Source: Avoscillospira_A sp052117125
GTDB taxonomy: Bacteria > Bacillota > Clostridia > Oscillospirales > Oscillospiraceae
Direction: 5' to 3'
Assembly (NCBI RefSeq): GCF_052117125.1
Contig: NZ_JBQKJT010000004.1
Span: 62,001-126,000 of the forward strand
DNA length: 64,000 nucleotides
Part shown: positions 54,641 through 63,098 of the stretch, piece after piece
Numbering within the stretch: the stretch's first letter is position 1
Layout: each line of letters begins with the position of its first letter
Made by a program: the position numbers and the translations under genes
The notes under the pieces: model-generated
Database searches by the model: none
Told to the model about the DNA's origin: nothing
What the model saw: the letters and a program-made list of their open reading frames with translations, nothing else

Positions 54641-56188
54641 CTATTCGCCCACGCTCAGCTGGGCTGTAATCTCATAGTAATCCGAGGGATGGGCCGTAAA
54701 GCCCATCACCCGGTTGTTCATAACAAAATTCATCCGCAGATACGACGCGAAAAAGTAGCCGCAGTCGTCCAAAATGGTCTGGCTCATTGCCGTACCCAGG
54801 GCTGCCCGCTCCGCCGGGTCAAAGGTCCCGGCCAGCTGCGCCGCCTGGGCTTCCAGTTCATCACTGTGGTACCCGCCCCGGTTCTTGGCGGAGCTGTCAA
54901 GACAGTGGGTGGTGAAAAAGTAGGCTGGGTCGCCGGTGGGAGCCGCCACAAAGGCGCTGACATACACATCCCAATCGCCGGACTCCAGAACCCCCAAATG
55001 GTTGGCCGTGGAGTTGATCTCCACCTGAATGCCCACCTCCTGCAAAGTGGCCTGGGCCGCTTCGGCCAGCAGCGGCAATTCCTGCCGCCCCGGATACGTC
55101 AGCCAGCGGATGGTCAACGTCTGGCCGTCCTTGTCCACATACCCGTCACCATCGCTGTCGGTCCAACCGGCTTCGGCCAGCAGGGACCGGGCAGCCTCCG
55201 GGTCATAGGCCGACGCAGTTACACCGTCGGTATCAAAGGAGAAGGGACCCACGGCGGGGGTGCCGTTGCCGTGGAGCAGCACCTCTGTAAAGCTGTCCCT
55301 GTCAATCGCCATGGCGATGGCCTGCCGCACCTGGATATCCTGCAAGGCAGGCGTCTCATAGTTATAGGCCCCGAAAAACACACGGGAGGTGTCAGCGGAG
55401 GAAATGGTATACTGGCTCTCGTCCGCAAAAAGTTCCAGACTGGCATAGGGCAAGCCCTGGACCGCATCCAGCTGTCCAGCCTGCAGCGCCATGGTCAGCG
55501 TGTCGCCGTCGGTGATGGAGCGGACCTCCACCCGGTCCACCTGGGGCACGCCGCCCCAGTACGTTTCGTTTTTGTTGAGATAGATGTGGTCATCAGCCAC
55601 CTCATAGGCCACAAAGGGGCCGGTACCGGCCACATTCCGGGTCTCGTCCACACCATCGGTGCCGTAATCCATATCAATGATGGCCCCATAGGGGTCGCTG
55701 AGGTAGTTGGGCAGCGCCGGGTTGGGGGCGTTGCAGGTGATGGTTACGGTCTGGCCGTCGGCTTCGATGGCGGCAATGTTCAAATCGCCGGGAGCCCGGT
55801 CATGGACGGCAACCAGATGGTCCAGGCACTCCTTGACAGCCTGACCGTCCATAGTCCGGCCACTGGAAAAGGTGACGTCGTCGCGCAGGGTGATGGATAA
55901 GGTGGTGTCATCCACCCACTCCCAGCTTTCCGCCAGCCACGGCTCCAGCTCCATGGTCTCGCTGAGACGGAACAGCGTCTCTCCGACGCCGTAGCGGACC
56001 GCCGACCAGCCGGAGTAGGCTTCGTGGGGGTTCAATCCCGCGTTGGCCATTTCCGGGCCATAGGCCACGGTACCATAGCGGAAAACCGTCTCCCCCACTG
56101 TCTGCTCTGTGGTTCCGGCGGTAGAGCCGCAGGCGGTGAGGGTCAGGGCCAGCAGCAGGGCCGCCGGAATCGCTTTAGAACACTTCAT
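54641..56188 (-). CDS. NikA/DppA-type substrate-binding lipoprotein
   Basis: 515 residues. Lipobox LALTLTACGS (Cys ~20). SBP family 5 fold: GLNPHEAYSGWSAVRYGVGE, LEPWLAESWEWVDDTTLSIT, FVAYEVADDHIYLNKNETYW, RQAIAMAIDRDSFTEVLLHG and PAYFFTTHCLDSSAKNRGGY. The N-terminal pattern resembles NikA/CntA-like binding proteins more than oligopeptide binders, but no ligand residues can be assigned with certainty. It overlaps the second permease gene by four bases. Confidence 0.88.
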   Translation of the reverse strand: MKCSKAIPAALLLALTLTACGSTAGTTEQTVGETVFRYGTVAYGPEMANAGLNPHEAYSGWSAVRYGVGETLFRLSETMELEPWLAESWEWVDDTTLSITLRDDVTFSSGRTMDGQAVKECLDHLVAVHDRAPGDLNIAAIEADGQTVTITCNAPNPALPNYLSDPYGAIIDMDYGTDGVDETRNVAGTGPFVAYEVADDHIYLNKNETYWGGVPQVDRVEVRSITDGDTLTMALQAGQLDAVQGLPYASLELFADESQYTISSADTSRVFFGAYNYETPALQDIQVRQAIAMAIDRDSFTEVLLHGNGTPAVGPFSFDTDGVTASAYDPEAARSLLAEAGWTDSDGDGYVDKDGQTLTIRWLTYPGRQELPLLAEAAQATLQEVGIQVEINSTANHLGVLESGDWDVYVSAFVAAPTGDPAYFFTTHCLDSSAKNRGGYHSDELEAQAAQLAGTFDPAERAALGTAMSQTILDDCGYFFASYLRMNFVMNNRVMGFTAHPSDYYEITAQLSVGE

Positions 56189-57015
56189 GTGGTTTGCTCC
56201 TTTTTCCGGGCTCTGCGGCGGGGGTCCAGGTGGTCCCGCAGGCTGTCGCCCAGCAGATTAAAAATGAGTACGGTGAGGAAAATGGCAACGCCGGGGCCCA
56301 GAATGGTCCAGGGGGCCGTCTGAATCAGACTGCGGCCCTTGCTCATCATGGAGCCCCACTCCGCCGTGGGCGGCTGGGCTCCCAGGTTCAGGAAGGACAG
56401 GCCCGCCAGCTCCATCAGCATGGTGCCGATGTCCAGAGACGCCGTCACCAGCAAGGGACCCGCGATATTGGGCAGGATGTGGCGGGCCATGAGCCGGACT
56501 GGGCCGTTGCCCGCCATGCGGGCGGCGGTCAGATAGGGTGCGCCCCGGACCGTCAAGGTCTGGCTGCGCGCCAGCCGGGCATATTTGGGCCAGGACACCA
56601 GCGCAATGGCCAGAATGGCGTTGCCCATGCCGCCGCCCAGCAGTCCCGCCACGGCCAGCGCCAGCACCATGCCGGGAAAGGCCAGAAACAGGTCTCCCAG
56701 CCGCAGCAGCACCGTGTCCAGCCATCCACCGAACCAGCCGCAGGCAATGCCGACGACGCTGCCGGACACAGCGGACACAGCCACCAGAATCAGCGCCGAG
56801 AAGACGCTGGTCCGTGCGCCGGCGATGACACGGGACAGGACATCCCGGCCATGGGAATCGGTGCCCAGCCAGTGCTCCGCCGACGGCGGCTGCAACGCCG
56901 CCGCCATGTCCTGGGCATTGGGATCATAGGGCGTCAGCCACGGCGACAGCAAGGCCAGCAGCACCACGGCCAACGCCAGAGCGGCGCAGAACCGAACCCG
57001 CAGTTTGGTACTCAT
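56185..57015 (-). CDS. Opp/Nik-type ABC permease 2 (DppC/NikC)
   Basis: 276 residues from ATG 57015, overlapping the first permease stop (ATGA). Membrane helices at ~12-30, 72-98, 105-130, 190-215 and 240-260. EAA motif: LTVRGAPYLTAARMAGNGPV. The N-terminal LTPYDPNAQDM and GTDSHGRDVLSRVIAGART are typical of the DppC/NikC subfamily. Longer frame to 57186 is not used because it overlaps the other permease. Confidence 0.9.
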   Translation of the reverse strand: MSTKLRVRFCAALALAVVLLALLSPWLTPYDPNAQDMAAALQPPSAEHWLGTDSHGRDVLSRVIAGARTSVFSALILVAVSAVSGSVVGIACGWFGGWLDTVLLRLGDLFLAFPGMVLALAVAGLLGGGMGNAILAIALVSWPKYARLARSQTLTVRGAPYLTAARMAGNGPVRLMARHILPNIAGPLLVTASLDIGTMLMELAGLSFLNLGAQPPTAEWGSMMSKGRSLIQTAPWTILGPGVAIFLTVLIFNLLGDSLRDHLDPRRRARKKEQTT

Positions 57016-57968
57016 GGCCGTCCCTCCTCTCCCAGCCGCACCCGGGGGTCTAGGCGGCAGCACAGCAGGTCCGCCGCCAGATTCAGCAGCACATAGAGGA
57101 CCGCCGTCCACAGGACGTAGGCCAGAACCACCGGCGCATCCCGCAGGGCAATGGAATCCACGGCCAGTTTGCCCACGCCGTCCCATAGAAAAATGGATTC
57201 CACAATGGCGGTACCGCCCAGAAGACTGCCCGCCGACATGGCCAGCAGGGTAACTATGGTACCCATGGCCGCCCGCAGCACATTGGAAAACAGGACGGTT
57301 TTCCGTCCCACGCCCCGGGCCAGGGCTCCGGTCACATAGTCCTGTTCCAATTCCTCCAACACGGCGGCCCGAATCTGCCGGGTGTAGCGGGATGACATAG
57401 CCAGGGCCAGAGTCACCGACGGCAGCACCAGACTGCCTCCGCCGCCCAAATCAATCACCGGCAGCCACCGGAGCTTAACGGCAAAAATCAGCAGCAGCAG
57501 CAGGGCCGCAAAGAAGTTGGGCAGAGAATTTCCCACAAAGCTGACGGCCCGGATGAGGTAGTCAACCCACCGGCCATGGAACACCGCCGAGACGATGCCC
57601 AGAGGCACGGAAATCAGAATGGTCAGCCCCAGGGAAGCCCCCGTCAGCAGCAGGGTAGCCGGGACCTTGGACAGAAGCGTGGGCAGCACCGGCACACCGG
57701 AGACGTAGGAAGTACCCAAATCGCCGTGGAGCAGGTCCCACAGCCAGCGGCCGTACTGCACGAAAAAGGGTTGATCCAGCCCCAGTTCCGCCCGCTTGGC
57801 GTCCAGAACCGCCTGGGAAACGCTGGTACCCAGATTTTCATAGAGCAGTTCCACGGCGTCACCGGCGGCGAAGCGCAGCATGGCGAAGGTCAGCAGCGTC
57901 ACACCCAGCAGCAGCGGAATCAGCTGCAACAGCCGCCGTATGATATAGGAACCGGCGGAACGGTTCAC
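57012..57968 (-). CDS. Opp/Nik-type ABC permease 1 (DppB/NikB)
   Basis: 318 residues starting at GTG 57968 with GGAGG 6 nt upstream. Motifs: IIRRLLQLIPLLLGVTLLTF (N-terminal helix), LGLDQPFFVQYGRWLWDLLH, GDLGTSYVSG and EAA loop AAVLEELEQDYVTGALARGV. DppB/NikB type. First gene of the importer operon, 93 bp after the methyltransferase gene, with a terminator-like hairpin in between. Confidence 0.9.
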   Translation of the reverse strand: MNRSAGSYIIRRLLQLIPLLLGVTLLTFAMLRFAAGDAVELLYENLGTSVSQAVLDAKRAELGLDQPFFVQYGRWLWDLLHGDLGTSYVSGVPVLPTLLSKVPATLLLTGASLGLTILISVPLGIVSAVFHGRWVDYLIRAVSFVGNSLPNFFAALLLLLIFAVKLRWLPVIDLGGGGSLVLPSVTLALAMSSRYTRQIRAAVLEELEQDYVTGALARGVGRKTVLFSNVLRAAMGTIVTLLAMSAGSLLGGTAIVESIFLWDGVGKLAVDSIALRDAPVVLAYVLWTAVLYVLLNLAADLLCCRLDPRVRLGEEGRP

Positions 57969-58017
57969 GGCTCAGCCTCCTTTCCCATCACACCATCCCC
58001 CTTGGGGGGATGGTCAG

Positions 58018-58051
58018 AAAAACGGCGGTGCTGTCCAGGACAGCACCGCCG
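58018..58051 (-). terminator. Terminator between methyltransferase and importer operon
   Basis: CGGCGGTGCTGTCC and GGACAGCACCGCCG-type arms form a ~13-bp stem with a 2-nt loop, followed by TTTTTCTG on the minus strand. A second hairpin (57992-58014, ACCATCCCCC/GGGGGGATGGT) stands between it and the importer SD. Together they may attenuate read-through. Confidence 0.75.
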
Positions 58052-58061
58052 GGTCCATTCG

Positions 58062-58811
58062 TTACTTGTCAGCACAGATCATAAAGCCGGGGGTGGCTGC
58101 GAAGTTGACCTTTTCCTCATTGTCCCAGGTTAGCTTCCAGACCTCCGTGTCGGTGTAGATGCGATGGTAGCCGCAGCGCAGCAGCGTCTGAATGTCCCAG
58201 TCGGGGCGGTTGACGCGGCCCATGGGCAGCAAAAGAGAGATCTGCTCCATTTCGTCGGCTTTCTCGTAGGCGTTGTAATCGGTGCAGCCCTCCTGGCGGA
58301 CATTATCCCGGTCCTGGGCCACGGCCACCCGCTTTTTCTCGTCAAAGAGGTAGCCGTACCAGTCGGCGTCGAAGTTGATCATCCGTCCGCCGGGCTTCAG
58401 CACCCGGAACCACTCGCGGTAGGCCCGCTCCGGGTCCGGCAGATTCCAGGTCAGGTTGCGGCTCACCACCACGTCAAAGGTGTTGTCGGGGAACTCCAGG
58501 GCTTGGGCGTCCATCTGGCGGAACTCGATTTGTTCAGCTAATGCCCCGGCGTTGCGCCGGGCCTCCTCCAGCATGGCGGGAGTATAGTCGGCGGCGGTGA
58601 CCTGGTGGCCCATCTCCGTCAGCAGAATGGCAAAGAAGCCGGGTCCGGTACCGATGTCGAGAATGCGCAGGCAGTCTCCCTCGGGCAGGTGATGTAAAAG
58701 GGCATTGCGCCACATTTCGCGGCCGCCGTGGGCGATATTCGTTTTTACGTCCGCCGTATAGGAGGGGGCGCGCTCGGTCCAGTAGGCTCGGTTTCTGACG
58801 GCAAGATCCAT
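58062..58811 (-). CDS. Class I SAM-dependent methyltransferase near the importer
   Basis: 249 residues, SD GGAGG 8 nt before ATG. Motif I LRILDIGTGPGFFAILLTEM (~47-66), motif II/post-I VTAADYTPAMLEEARRN, motif IV FDVVVSRNLTWNLPDPERAY (~115) and motif VI LKPGGRMINFDADWYGYLF. A small-molecule methyltransferase by overall pattern; substrate unknown. It precedes the Opp/Nik-type importer, in the same direction. Methyltransferases beside Nik-type importers occur in several Firmicutes, so a metallophore or ligand-modification link is possible (inference). Confidence 0.88.
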   Translation of the reverse strand: MDLAVRNRAYWTERAPSYTADVKTNIAHGGREMWRNALLHHLPEGDCLRILDIGTGPGFFAILLTEMGHQVTAADYTPAMLEEARRNAGALAEQIEFRQMDAQALEFPDNTFDVVVSRNLTWNLPDPERAYREWFRVLKPGGRMINFDADWYGYLFDEKKRVAVAQDRDNVRQEGCTDYNAYEKADEMEQISLLLPMGRVNRPDWDIQTLLRCGYHRIYTDTEVWKLTWDNEEKVNFAATPGFMICADK

Positions 58812-58841
58812 ACGGTAATACCTCCGGTTAAGTCTGACACG

Positions 58842-58870
58842 ATAGTACCAGACCGCAACCGCCGCCGCAA
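58842..58870 (-). promoter_or_regulatory. Putative promoter of the methyltransferase gene
   Basis: TTGCGG, 17-bp spacer, TACTAT on the minus strand, 31 bp before the start codon. On the + strand, CCCCCTAGGGGG (58875-58886) followed by seven T lies nearby. Confidence 0.5.
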
Positions 58871-58891
58871 GCCCCCTAGGGGGATGTTTTT

Positions 58892-59443
58892 TTAGAGAAT
58901 ATTTCCCTGGCTGTCAAAGACCGGCAGCTTCTCCAGATAGAGGATGTCATCCCGTTTTTGGGCCTCGCCCTCCGCCAGAATGGCCATGCGGCCCGCCACA
59001 ATGCCGCCGGCCGCCTCCACCAGCCGCTCAATGGCCAGCAGGGACTCGCCGGTGGAGATCACGTCGTCCACAATGAGAATGCGCTTGCCCCGCATTTTGG
59101 CGGCGTCCTCGCCGTCCAGATAGAGGTGCTGCTCCTTGGCGGTGGTGATGGAACGGACCGCCACATCCAGCACGTCGCGCATGTAGAGTTTTGGCCCCTT
59201 GCGGGCCAGAATATAGGTGTTGCGGCCGCTCTGGCGGGCCATCTCATGAATGAGCGGGATTCCCTTGGCCTCGGCGGTGATCATATAATCAAATTCCGGT
59301 GCCTTCTCCAGCAGCGCCTTGGCGCTGGCACAGGTCAGCTCCACGTCTCCGAAAATCACAAAGGCCGCGATCTGCAACTCGTCCGTGACGGGACACAGGG
59401 GCAGGTCCCGCTTCACACCGGCAATGGTCATTGTATGATACAT
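58892..59443 (-). CDS. Purine-type phosphoribosyltransferase (Apt/Xpt-like)
   Basis: 183 residues. The PRPP-binding motif is RILIVDDVISTGESLLAIER (~122-141). The rest matches adenine/xanthine-type PRTases (MITAEAKGIPLIHEMARQSG, NTYILARKGPKLYMRDVL). It lies divergent to an NCS2 purine permease gene, which fits purine salvage. The acceptor base cannot be read from the sequence. SD AAGGAG upstream; own promoter at 59499-59527. Confidence 0.85.
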   Translation of the reverse strand: MYHTMTIAGVKRDLPLCPVTDELQIAAFVIFGDVELTCASAKALLEKAPEFDYMITAEAKGIPLIHEMARQSGRNTYILARKGPKLYMRDVLDVAVRSITTAKEQHLYLDGEDAAKMRGKRILIVDDVISTGESLLAIERLVEAAGGIVAGRMAILAEGEAQKRDDILYLEKLPVFDSQGNIL

Positions 59444-59498
59444 AGTAGTTCTTCTCCTTTACACACCACGGTGTCACAGGGCGTTTTTTGTACAATTC

Positions 59499-59527
59499 AT
59501 TATAAACCGCCCGGTAGTTCTTGTCAA
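59499..59527 (-). promoter_or_regulatory. SigA promoter of the phosphoribosyltransferase gene
   Basis: TTGACA, 17-bp spacer, TATAAT on the minus strand: both boxes consensus. Confidence 0.9.
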
Positions 59528-59611
59528 TTCACCGGTCATACCGCAAAATTTGTTTGCCATTCTGACTAATTTTGCATCCGTTTTTTGAGCAAAAAAACAA
59601 TGCCCAATCTA

Positions 59612-59640
59612 TTGTATTTTCGTGACCAGTCGATTATACT
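59612..59640 (+). promoter_or_regulatory. SigA promoter of the NCS2 permease gene
   Basis: TTGTAT, 17-bp spacer, TATACT; start of transcription expected near 59647, giving a leader of ~120 nt. The 325-bp gap between the divergent genes holds these two promoters and the leader hairpin. Confidence 0.75.
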
Positions 59641-59674
59641 GTTCATAGAATCTTAACATGTGGCCCGCAGGGAT

Positions 59675-59736
59675 GGATCAGACGTCGGAGGAATCTGTAG
59701 CAGAACAGGTGTACAGCAGGCGTTTGGTCCTTTTTT
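59675..59736 (+). promoter_or_regulatory. Terminator-bearing leader hairpin before the purine permease
   Basis: In RNA GGAUCAGACGUC (59675-59686) pairs over 12 positions, with G-U wobbles, with GGCGUUUGGUCC (59719-59730), followed by six U. The 32-nt interior contains a second stem CUGUA/UACAG around a 12-nt loop. So an intrinsic terminator with a structured insert stands between promoter and gene. It does not match the purine riboswitch consensus. Confidence 0.5.
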
Positions 59737-59768
59737 CACTGTGGGTCCCGGAAACGGAGGGTAATGCA

Positions 59769-61166
59769 ATGGAGCAATTCTTTAAACTGAAGGAGCACGG
59801 CACCACAGTCCGCACCGAGCTTGTCGCCGGCTTCACCACCTTTATGGCCATGGCCTATATTCTCATGGTCAATGCCGGCATGTTTGCCGAGCTGGAAGGC
59901 CAAGTCACCTACAACGCCGTGTACATTGCTACGGCCATCTCCGCCGTCATCGGCACGGTGCTCATCGGTCTGCTGTCCAACCTGCCCCTGGCCCAGGCCT
60001 CCGGCATGGGCCTCAACGCCTATTTCGTCTACACGGTCTGTTTCAATCTGGGCCTCAGCTATGCCAACGCGCTGGTCCTGGTCCTGGCCGACGGCATCAT
60101 CTTCATCCTGCTGACCATCACCGGCCTGCGCAAGAAGATTTTTGACGCCATCCCCTCGGCTGTCCGTATGGCCATCCCCGCCGGTATCGGCCTGTTCATT
60201 GCATTCCTGGGCCTCCAGAACGCCGGTATCGTCGTGGACAGTTCCACTCTGGTGGGCCTGGCCTCCTTCAACCTGTACTCCGGCACCGCCACCTGGGGCA
60301 CCATCATGCCCATGCTGGTCACCATCTTTGCCGTCCTGGCCATTGCCATCCTCACCAAGCGCGGCGTCAAGGGCGCGGTCCTGTGGGGCATCCTGGGCGG
60401 CGCTGTGGCCTACTATGTCCTGGGCTTCACTGTTCCCGGCTTCTATGACGGCTTCTTTTCCGGCATGAGCTTCAACCCCTTCACCGCTTTCCAAGAGTTT
60501 GCCGAGCTGTCCCTGTTCAAGGTCTTCACCGAGGGCTTTGACTTCTCCGCCTACATCGCTGCCAACGGCACCGGCGGTTTCATCGTCATGTTCCTCACCA
60601 CGGCCCTGGCCTTCTGCATGGTGGATATGTTCGACACCCTGGGCACCCTCTACGGCGCCTGCGCCCGCGGCAACATGCTGACCAAGGAGGGCGACGTTCC
60701 CAACATGGACAAAGCCATGCTGGCCGACGCCGTGGCAACCACCTGCGGCGCCATCTGCGGCACCTCCACCGTCACCACCTTTGTGGAGTCTTCCGCCGGC
60801 ATCGGCGAGGGCGGCCGCACCGGTCTGGCCTCCATGTTCACGGCCCTGTTCTTCTTCATCGCCATGTTCCTGGCGCCTCTGGCCCAGCTGATTCCCACCT
60901 ACGCCACTGCGGCGGCGCTGATCTATGTGGGCGTGCTGATGATGAACTGCGTCCGCGACATTGAGTGGACCACGCCGGAAATCGCTGTTCCCGCCTTCCT
61001 GACCATCGCCATGATGTCGTTTACCTACAGCATTTCCTTCGGCATCGCCTTTGGTATTATCTCCTGGACCATCATTGCCCTGTTCACCGGCAAAGCCCGG
61101 GAGATCAAGGCGGCCACCTGGGTCATCGGCATTCTCTTCGCCCTGACCTTCTTCCTGACCCACTGA
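59769..61166 (+). CDS. NCS2-family purine permease (AzgA/PbuG/PbuO-like)
   Basis: 465 residues from ATG 59769 (SD GGAGGG, 8 nt). About 12-14 membrane helices. Family motifs: VRTELVAGFTTFMAMAYILM near the N-terminus, ASGMGLNAYFVYTVCFNLGL, IGLFIAFLGLQNAGIVV, FMVDMFDTLGTLYGACARG-like region (written MVDMFDTLGTLYGACARGNM) and TTFVESSAGIGEGGRTGLAS. This is the AzgA branch for guanine, hypoxanthine or adenine. It is divergent from the phosphoribosyltransferase gene. A frame extending to 59658 lies within the leader and lacks an SD. Confidence 0.92.
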   Translation: MEQFFKLKEHGTTVRTELVAGFTTFMAMAYILMVNAGMFAELEGQVTYNAVYIATAISAVIGTVLIGLLSNLPLAQASGMGLNAYFVYTVCFNLGLSYANALVLVLADGIIFILLTITGLRKKIFDAIPSAVRMAIPAGIGLFIAFLGLQNAGIVVDSSTLVGLASFNLYSGTATWGTIMPMLVTIFAVLAIAILTKRGVKGAVLWGILGGAVAYYVLGFTVPGFYDGFFSGMSFNPFTAFQEFAELSLFKVFTEGFDFSAYIAANGTGGFIVMFLTTALAFCMVDMFDTLGTLYGACARGNMLTKEGDVPNMDKAMLADAVATTCGAICGTSTVTTFVESSAGIGEGGRTGLASMFTALFFFIAMFLAPLAQLIPTYATAAALIYVGVLMMNCVRDIEWTTPEIAVPAFLTIAMMSFTYSISFGIAFGIISWTIIALFTGKAREIKAATWVIGILFALTFFLTH

Positions 61167-61229
61167 TATTTAGTATGCAGCGCAAGCCGGGGCAGCGTCA
61201 GCTGCCCCGGCTATATACTCTGTCAAATT

Positions 61230-61276
61230 GGGAACGCCCCGCTGTTTTCTTTGTCAGAAAACAGCGGGGCGTTCCC
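61230..61276. terminator. Long perfect hairpin after the permease gene
   Basis: GGGAACGCCCCGCTGTTTTC plus one T and its exact complement form a 21-bp stem with a 5-nt loop; CGGTTTTTC follows on the + strand. A second hairpin without T-run (AGCCGGGGCAGC/GCTGCCCCGGCT) lies at 61186-61213. It serves as a terminator for the permease gene and possibly for the converging DUF975 gene. Confidence 0.8.
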
Positions 61277-61320
61277 GGTTTTTCAGGAAATGGTGCCGCA
61301 GCAGCCTCTCCTTGCAGCAT

Positions 61321-62142
61321 TCACATGGGATATCCGCCGCCGTAGCTGCGGCGCAGGTCCTCCAGACGATCTCGGTCCAGGGTCTGGAGCCAGTTGAAAG
61401 CGTGGGCCTGTGTGGCGTTCACATACGCCATGGCCAAGGTCTGCAACACCAGTGTGATACCCTGATAGAGACCATATACCGTCCAGTAGCCCCGGACTGT
61501 ATAAGCGCCCACCGGCAGGAAACCATAATTATAGGCCATGACCACCATCTGCACCAGGAACAGCGTACCATGGTACCAGAAAAACCGCAGGTCCAGCATC
61601 AACAGTTCCAGTTTGTGTCCGTAGGTCAGCCGGGAGGAATAGGACAGCGCTTGCAGCGGTCCCAATTCCGGATCATCCAGCACAGCAAAGACGGCCATCC
61701 GATAGCGGTACATGGCCACCAGACCCGGCAGCAAAAACAGCATGGACCAGGCGGCAATGAGCATGGATTGGAGCACAATCACCGCCAGGACTCTGGTCAC
61801 CAACCGGAACCCCTGGAAGAAATCTCGGAATGATGCCGGGTGTCCCCGGCTGATGCGCAGCGCAAACCAACTGTAGCCCGCGTTCCAAAGTCCGCCCACA
61901 ACGCTGAGCCCCACCATGGACAGGACATTGAACAAATCCGCCTGATTTTGCAGCGCGATGGTGCCGAAGCCCGTCTCCTGTTCCAGACGGCGTTCCAGAT
62001 AGAACGACACCAGATCGCAGAGCAGCGACAGACCCAGGAAGCACAGAAGGAACAACAGCGTCAAACGGCGGTAGGGGGTGTGGCTGTCCCGGAGACAGCG
62101 CCGCGCCGCCTGTTTGAGGCCCCGGTAGTGCATGGCCTTCAT
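61321..62142 (-). CDS. DUF975 membrane protein
   Basis: 273 residues from ATG 62142, overlapping the rpe stop (ATGA). About five membrane helices: LTLLFLLCFLGLSLLCDLVS, VLSMVGLSVVGGLWNAGYSW, VIVLQSMLIAAWSMLFLLPG and two further ones. DUF975 motif: RISRGHPASFRDFFQGFR (~106) and YRYRMAVFAVLDDPELGPLQ (~175). Family function is not established. Translational coupling to rpe appears incidental. A longer frame to 62412 lies within rpe and was rejected. Confidence 0.8.
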   Translation of the reverse strand: MKAMHYRGLKQAARRCLRDSHTPYRRLTLLFLLCFLGLSLLCDLVSFYLERRLEQETGFGTIALQNQADLFNVLSMVGLSVVGGLWNAGYSWFALRISRGHPASFRDFFQGFRLVTRVLAVIVLQSMLIAAWSMLFLLPGLVAMYRYRMAVFAVLDDPELGPLQALSYSSRLTYGHKLELLMLDLRFFWYHGTLFLVQMVVMAYNYGFLPVGAYTVRGYWTVYGLYQGITLVLQTLAMAYVNATQAHAFNWLQTLDRDRLEDLRRSYGGGYPM

Positions 62143-62807
62143 GTGCGCACCGCCAGGCCGTGGAGAGCTTCCACAAAGGCAGCCGGTTCGGCGGCCTTGA
62201 AGAAGGCGCTGCCGGCCACCAGCACATTGGCGCCGGCGTCGGCGCAGAGTTTGGCCGTGTCCAGGGCCACGCCGCCGTCCACTTCCACCTCGCACTCCAG
62301 GCCCGCCTCGGTGATATAGCGGCGAATGGCCGTGACCTTGGGCATCATGTCGGCCATGAAGGACTGACCGCCGAAGCCCGGTTCCACGGTCATGACCAGC
62401 ACCATGGAGCACAGCTTCAGGAAGGGCAGCACGGCCTCGGCGGGTGTTTTGGGCTTGACGCTGACGGCGGCCCGCTTGCCGCAGCCGCGAATCTGCTCCA
62501 GAGCCTTGCGGGTATTCTCCTCCGTGTCGGCCTCCACATGGACCGTGACGATGTCGGCGCCGGCCTGACAGAACCGCTCCACATAGCGAACCGGCCGGTC
62601 GATCATCAGATGGACGTCCAGCACCATGTCGGTCTCCTTGCGGACCGACTCCAGCACCGGCAGGCCGAAAGAAATATTGGGGACAAAGATGCCGTCCATG
62701 ACGTCAAAGTGGAGATAGTCGGCGCCGGTTTCCCGGCAGCGGGCGATGTCTTGGCCCAGGCGGTTGAAGTTGGCCGACAAAATGGACGGTGCGACTTTAC
62801 ACTGCAT
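62139..62807 (-). CDS. rpe: Ribulose-phosphate 3-epimerase
   Basis: 222 residues from ATG 62807 with GGAGG 8 nt upstream. Motifs: VAPSILSANFNRLGQDI (5-21), LHFDVMDGIFVPNISFG (~32-48, metal-binding His and Asp), DVHLMIDRP (~64), VMTVEPGFGGQSF (~138) and EVDGGVALDTA (~174). A TIM-barrel metal enzyme that interconverts ribulose-5-P and xylulose-5-P in the pentose phosphate pathway. The frame remains open to 63002 upstream, but that part lacks conservation and SD. Confidence 0.95.
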   Translation of the reverse strand: MQCKVAPSILSANFNRLGQDIARCRETGADYLHFDVMDGIFVPNISFGLPVLESVRKETDMVLDVHLMIDRPVRYVERFCQAGADIVTVHVEADTEENTRKALEQIRGCGKRAAVSVKPKTPAEAVLPFLKLCSMVLVMTVEPGFGGQSFMADMMPKVTAIRRYITEAGLECEVEVDGGVALDTAKLCADAGANVLVAGSAFFKAAEPAAFVEALHGLAVRT

Positions 62808-63014
62808 AGATGGAACCTCCAGAAAAACATCGAATGGTGTCACAATGGCGGGAGTTCCATCATAAACTTGAGTATGCGGCCACCATGGCAGGTAGGCTCT
62901 CGACTCCCGCGCAGGCCCTGCCGGCCGCTTCAGATAGGGGCCGTCCATCGGACGGCCCCATGGGGTTGTGTTCATTATATCCTGCCCATTCTCCCCTGTC
63001 AACGACAGATACAG

Positions 63015-63043
63015 TTGACACCGGGGCCTGGAATGGGTAAGAT
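63015..63043 (+). promoter_or_regulatory. SigA promoter of the XpaC-telA operon
   Basis: TTGACA, 17-bp spacer, TAAGAT, 55 bp before ATG 63099. The 62808-63014 stretch between rpe and this promoter shows no gene. Confidence 0.7.
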
Positions 63044-63098
63044 GAACCTATAGCATTTTGCCGGGAAACCGCATTCCTGTAGTAAAGTTGGTGTGCCT

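Noticed and set aside
59736..61163. 475-codon frame antisense to the NCS2 permease gene
   Set aside because: Very Gly/His/Asp-rich, mirror of a membrane protein; the permease motifs are on the + strand.
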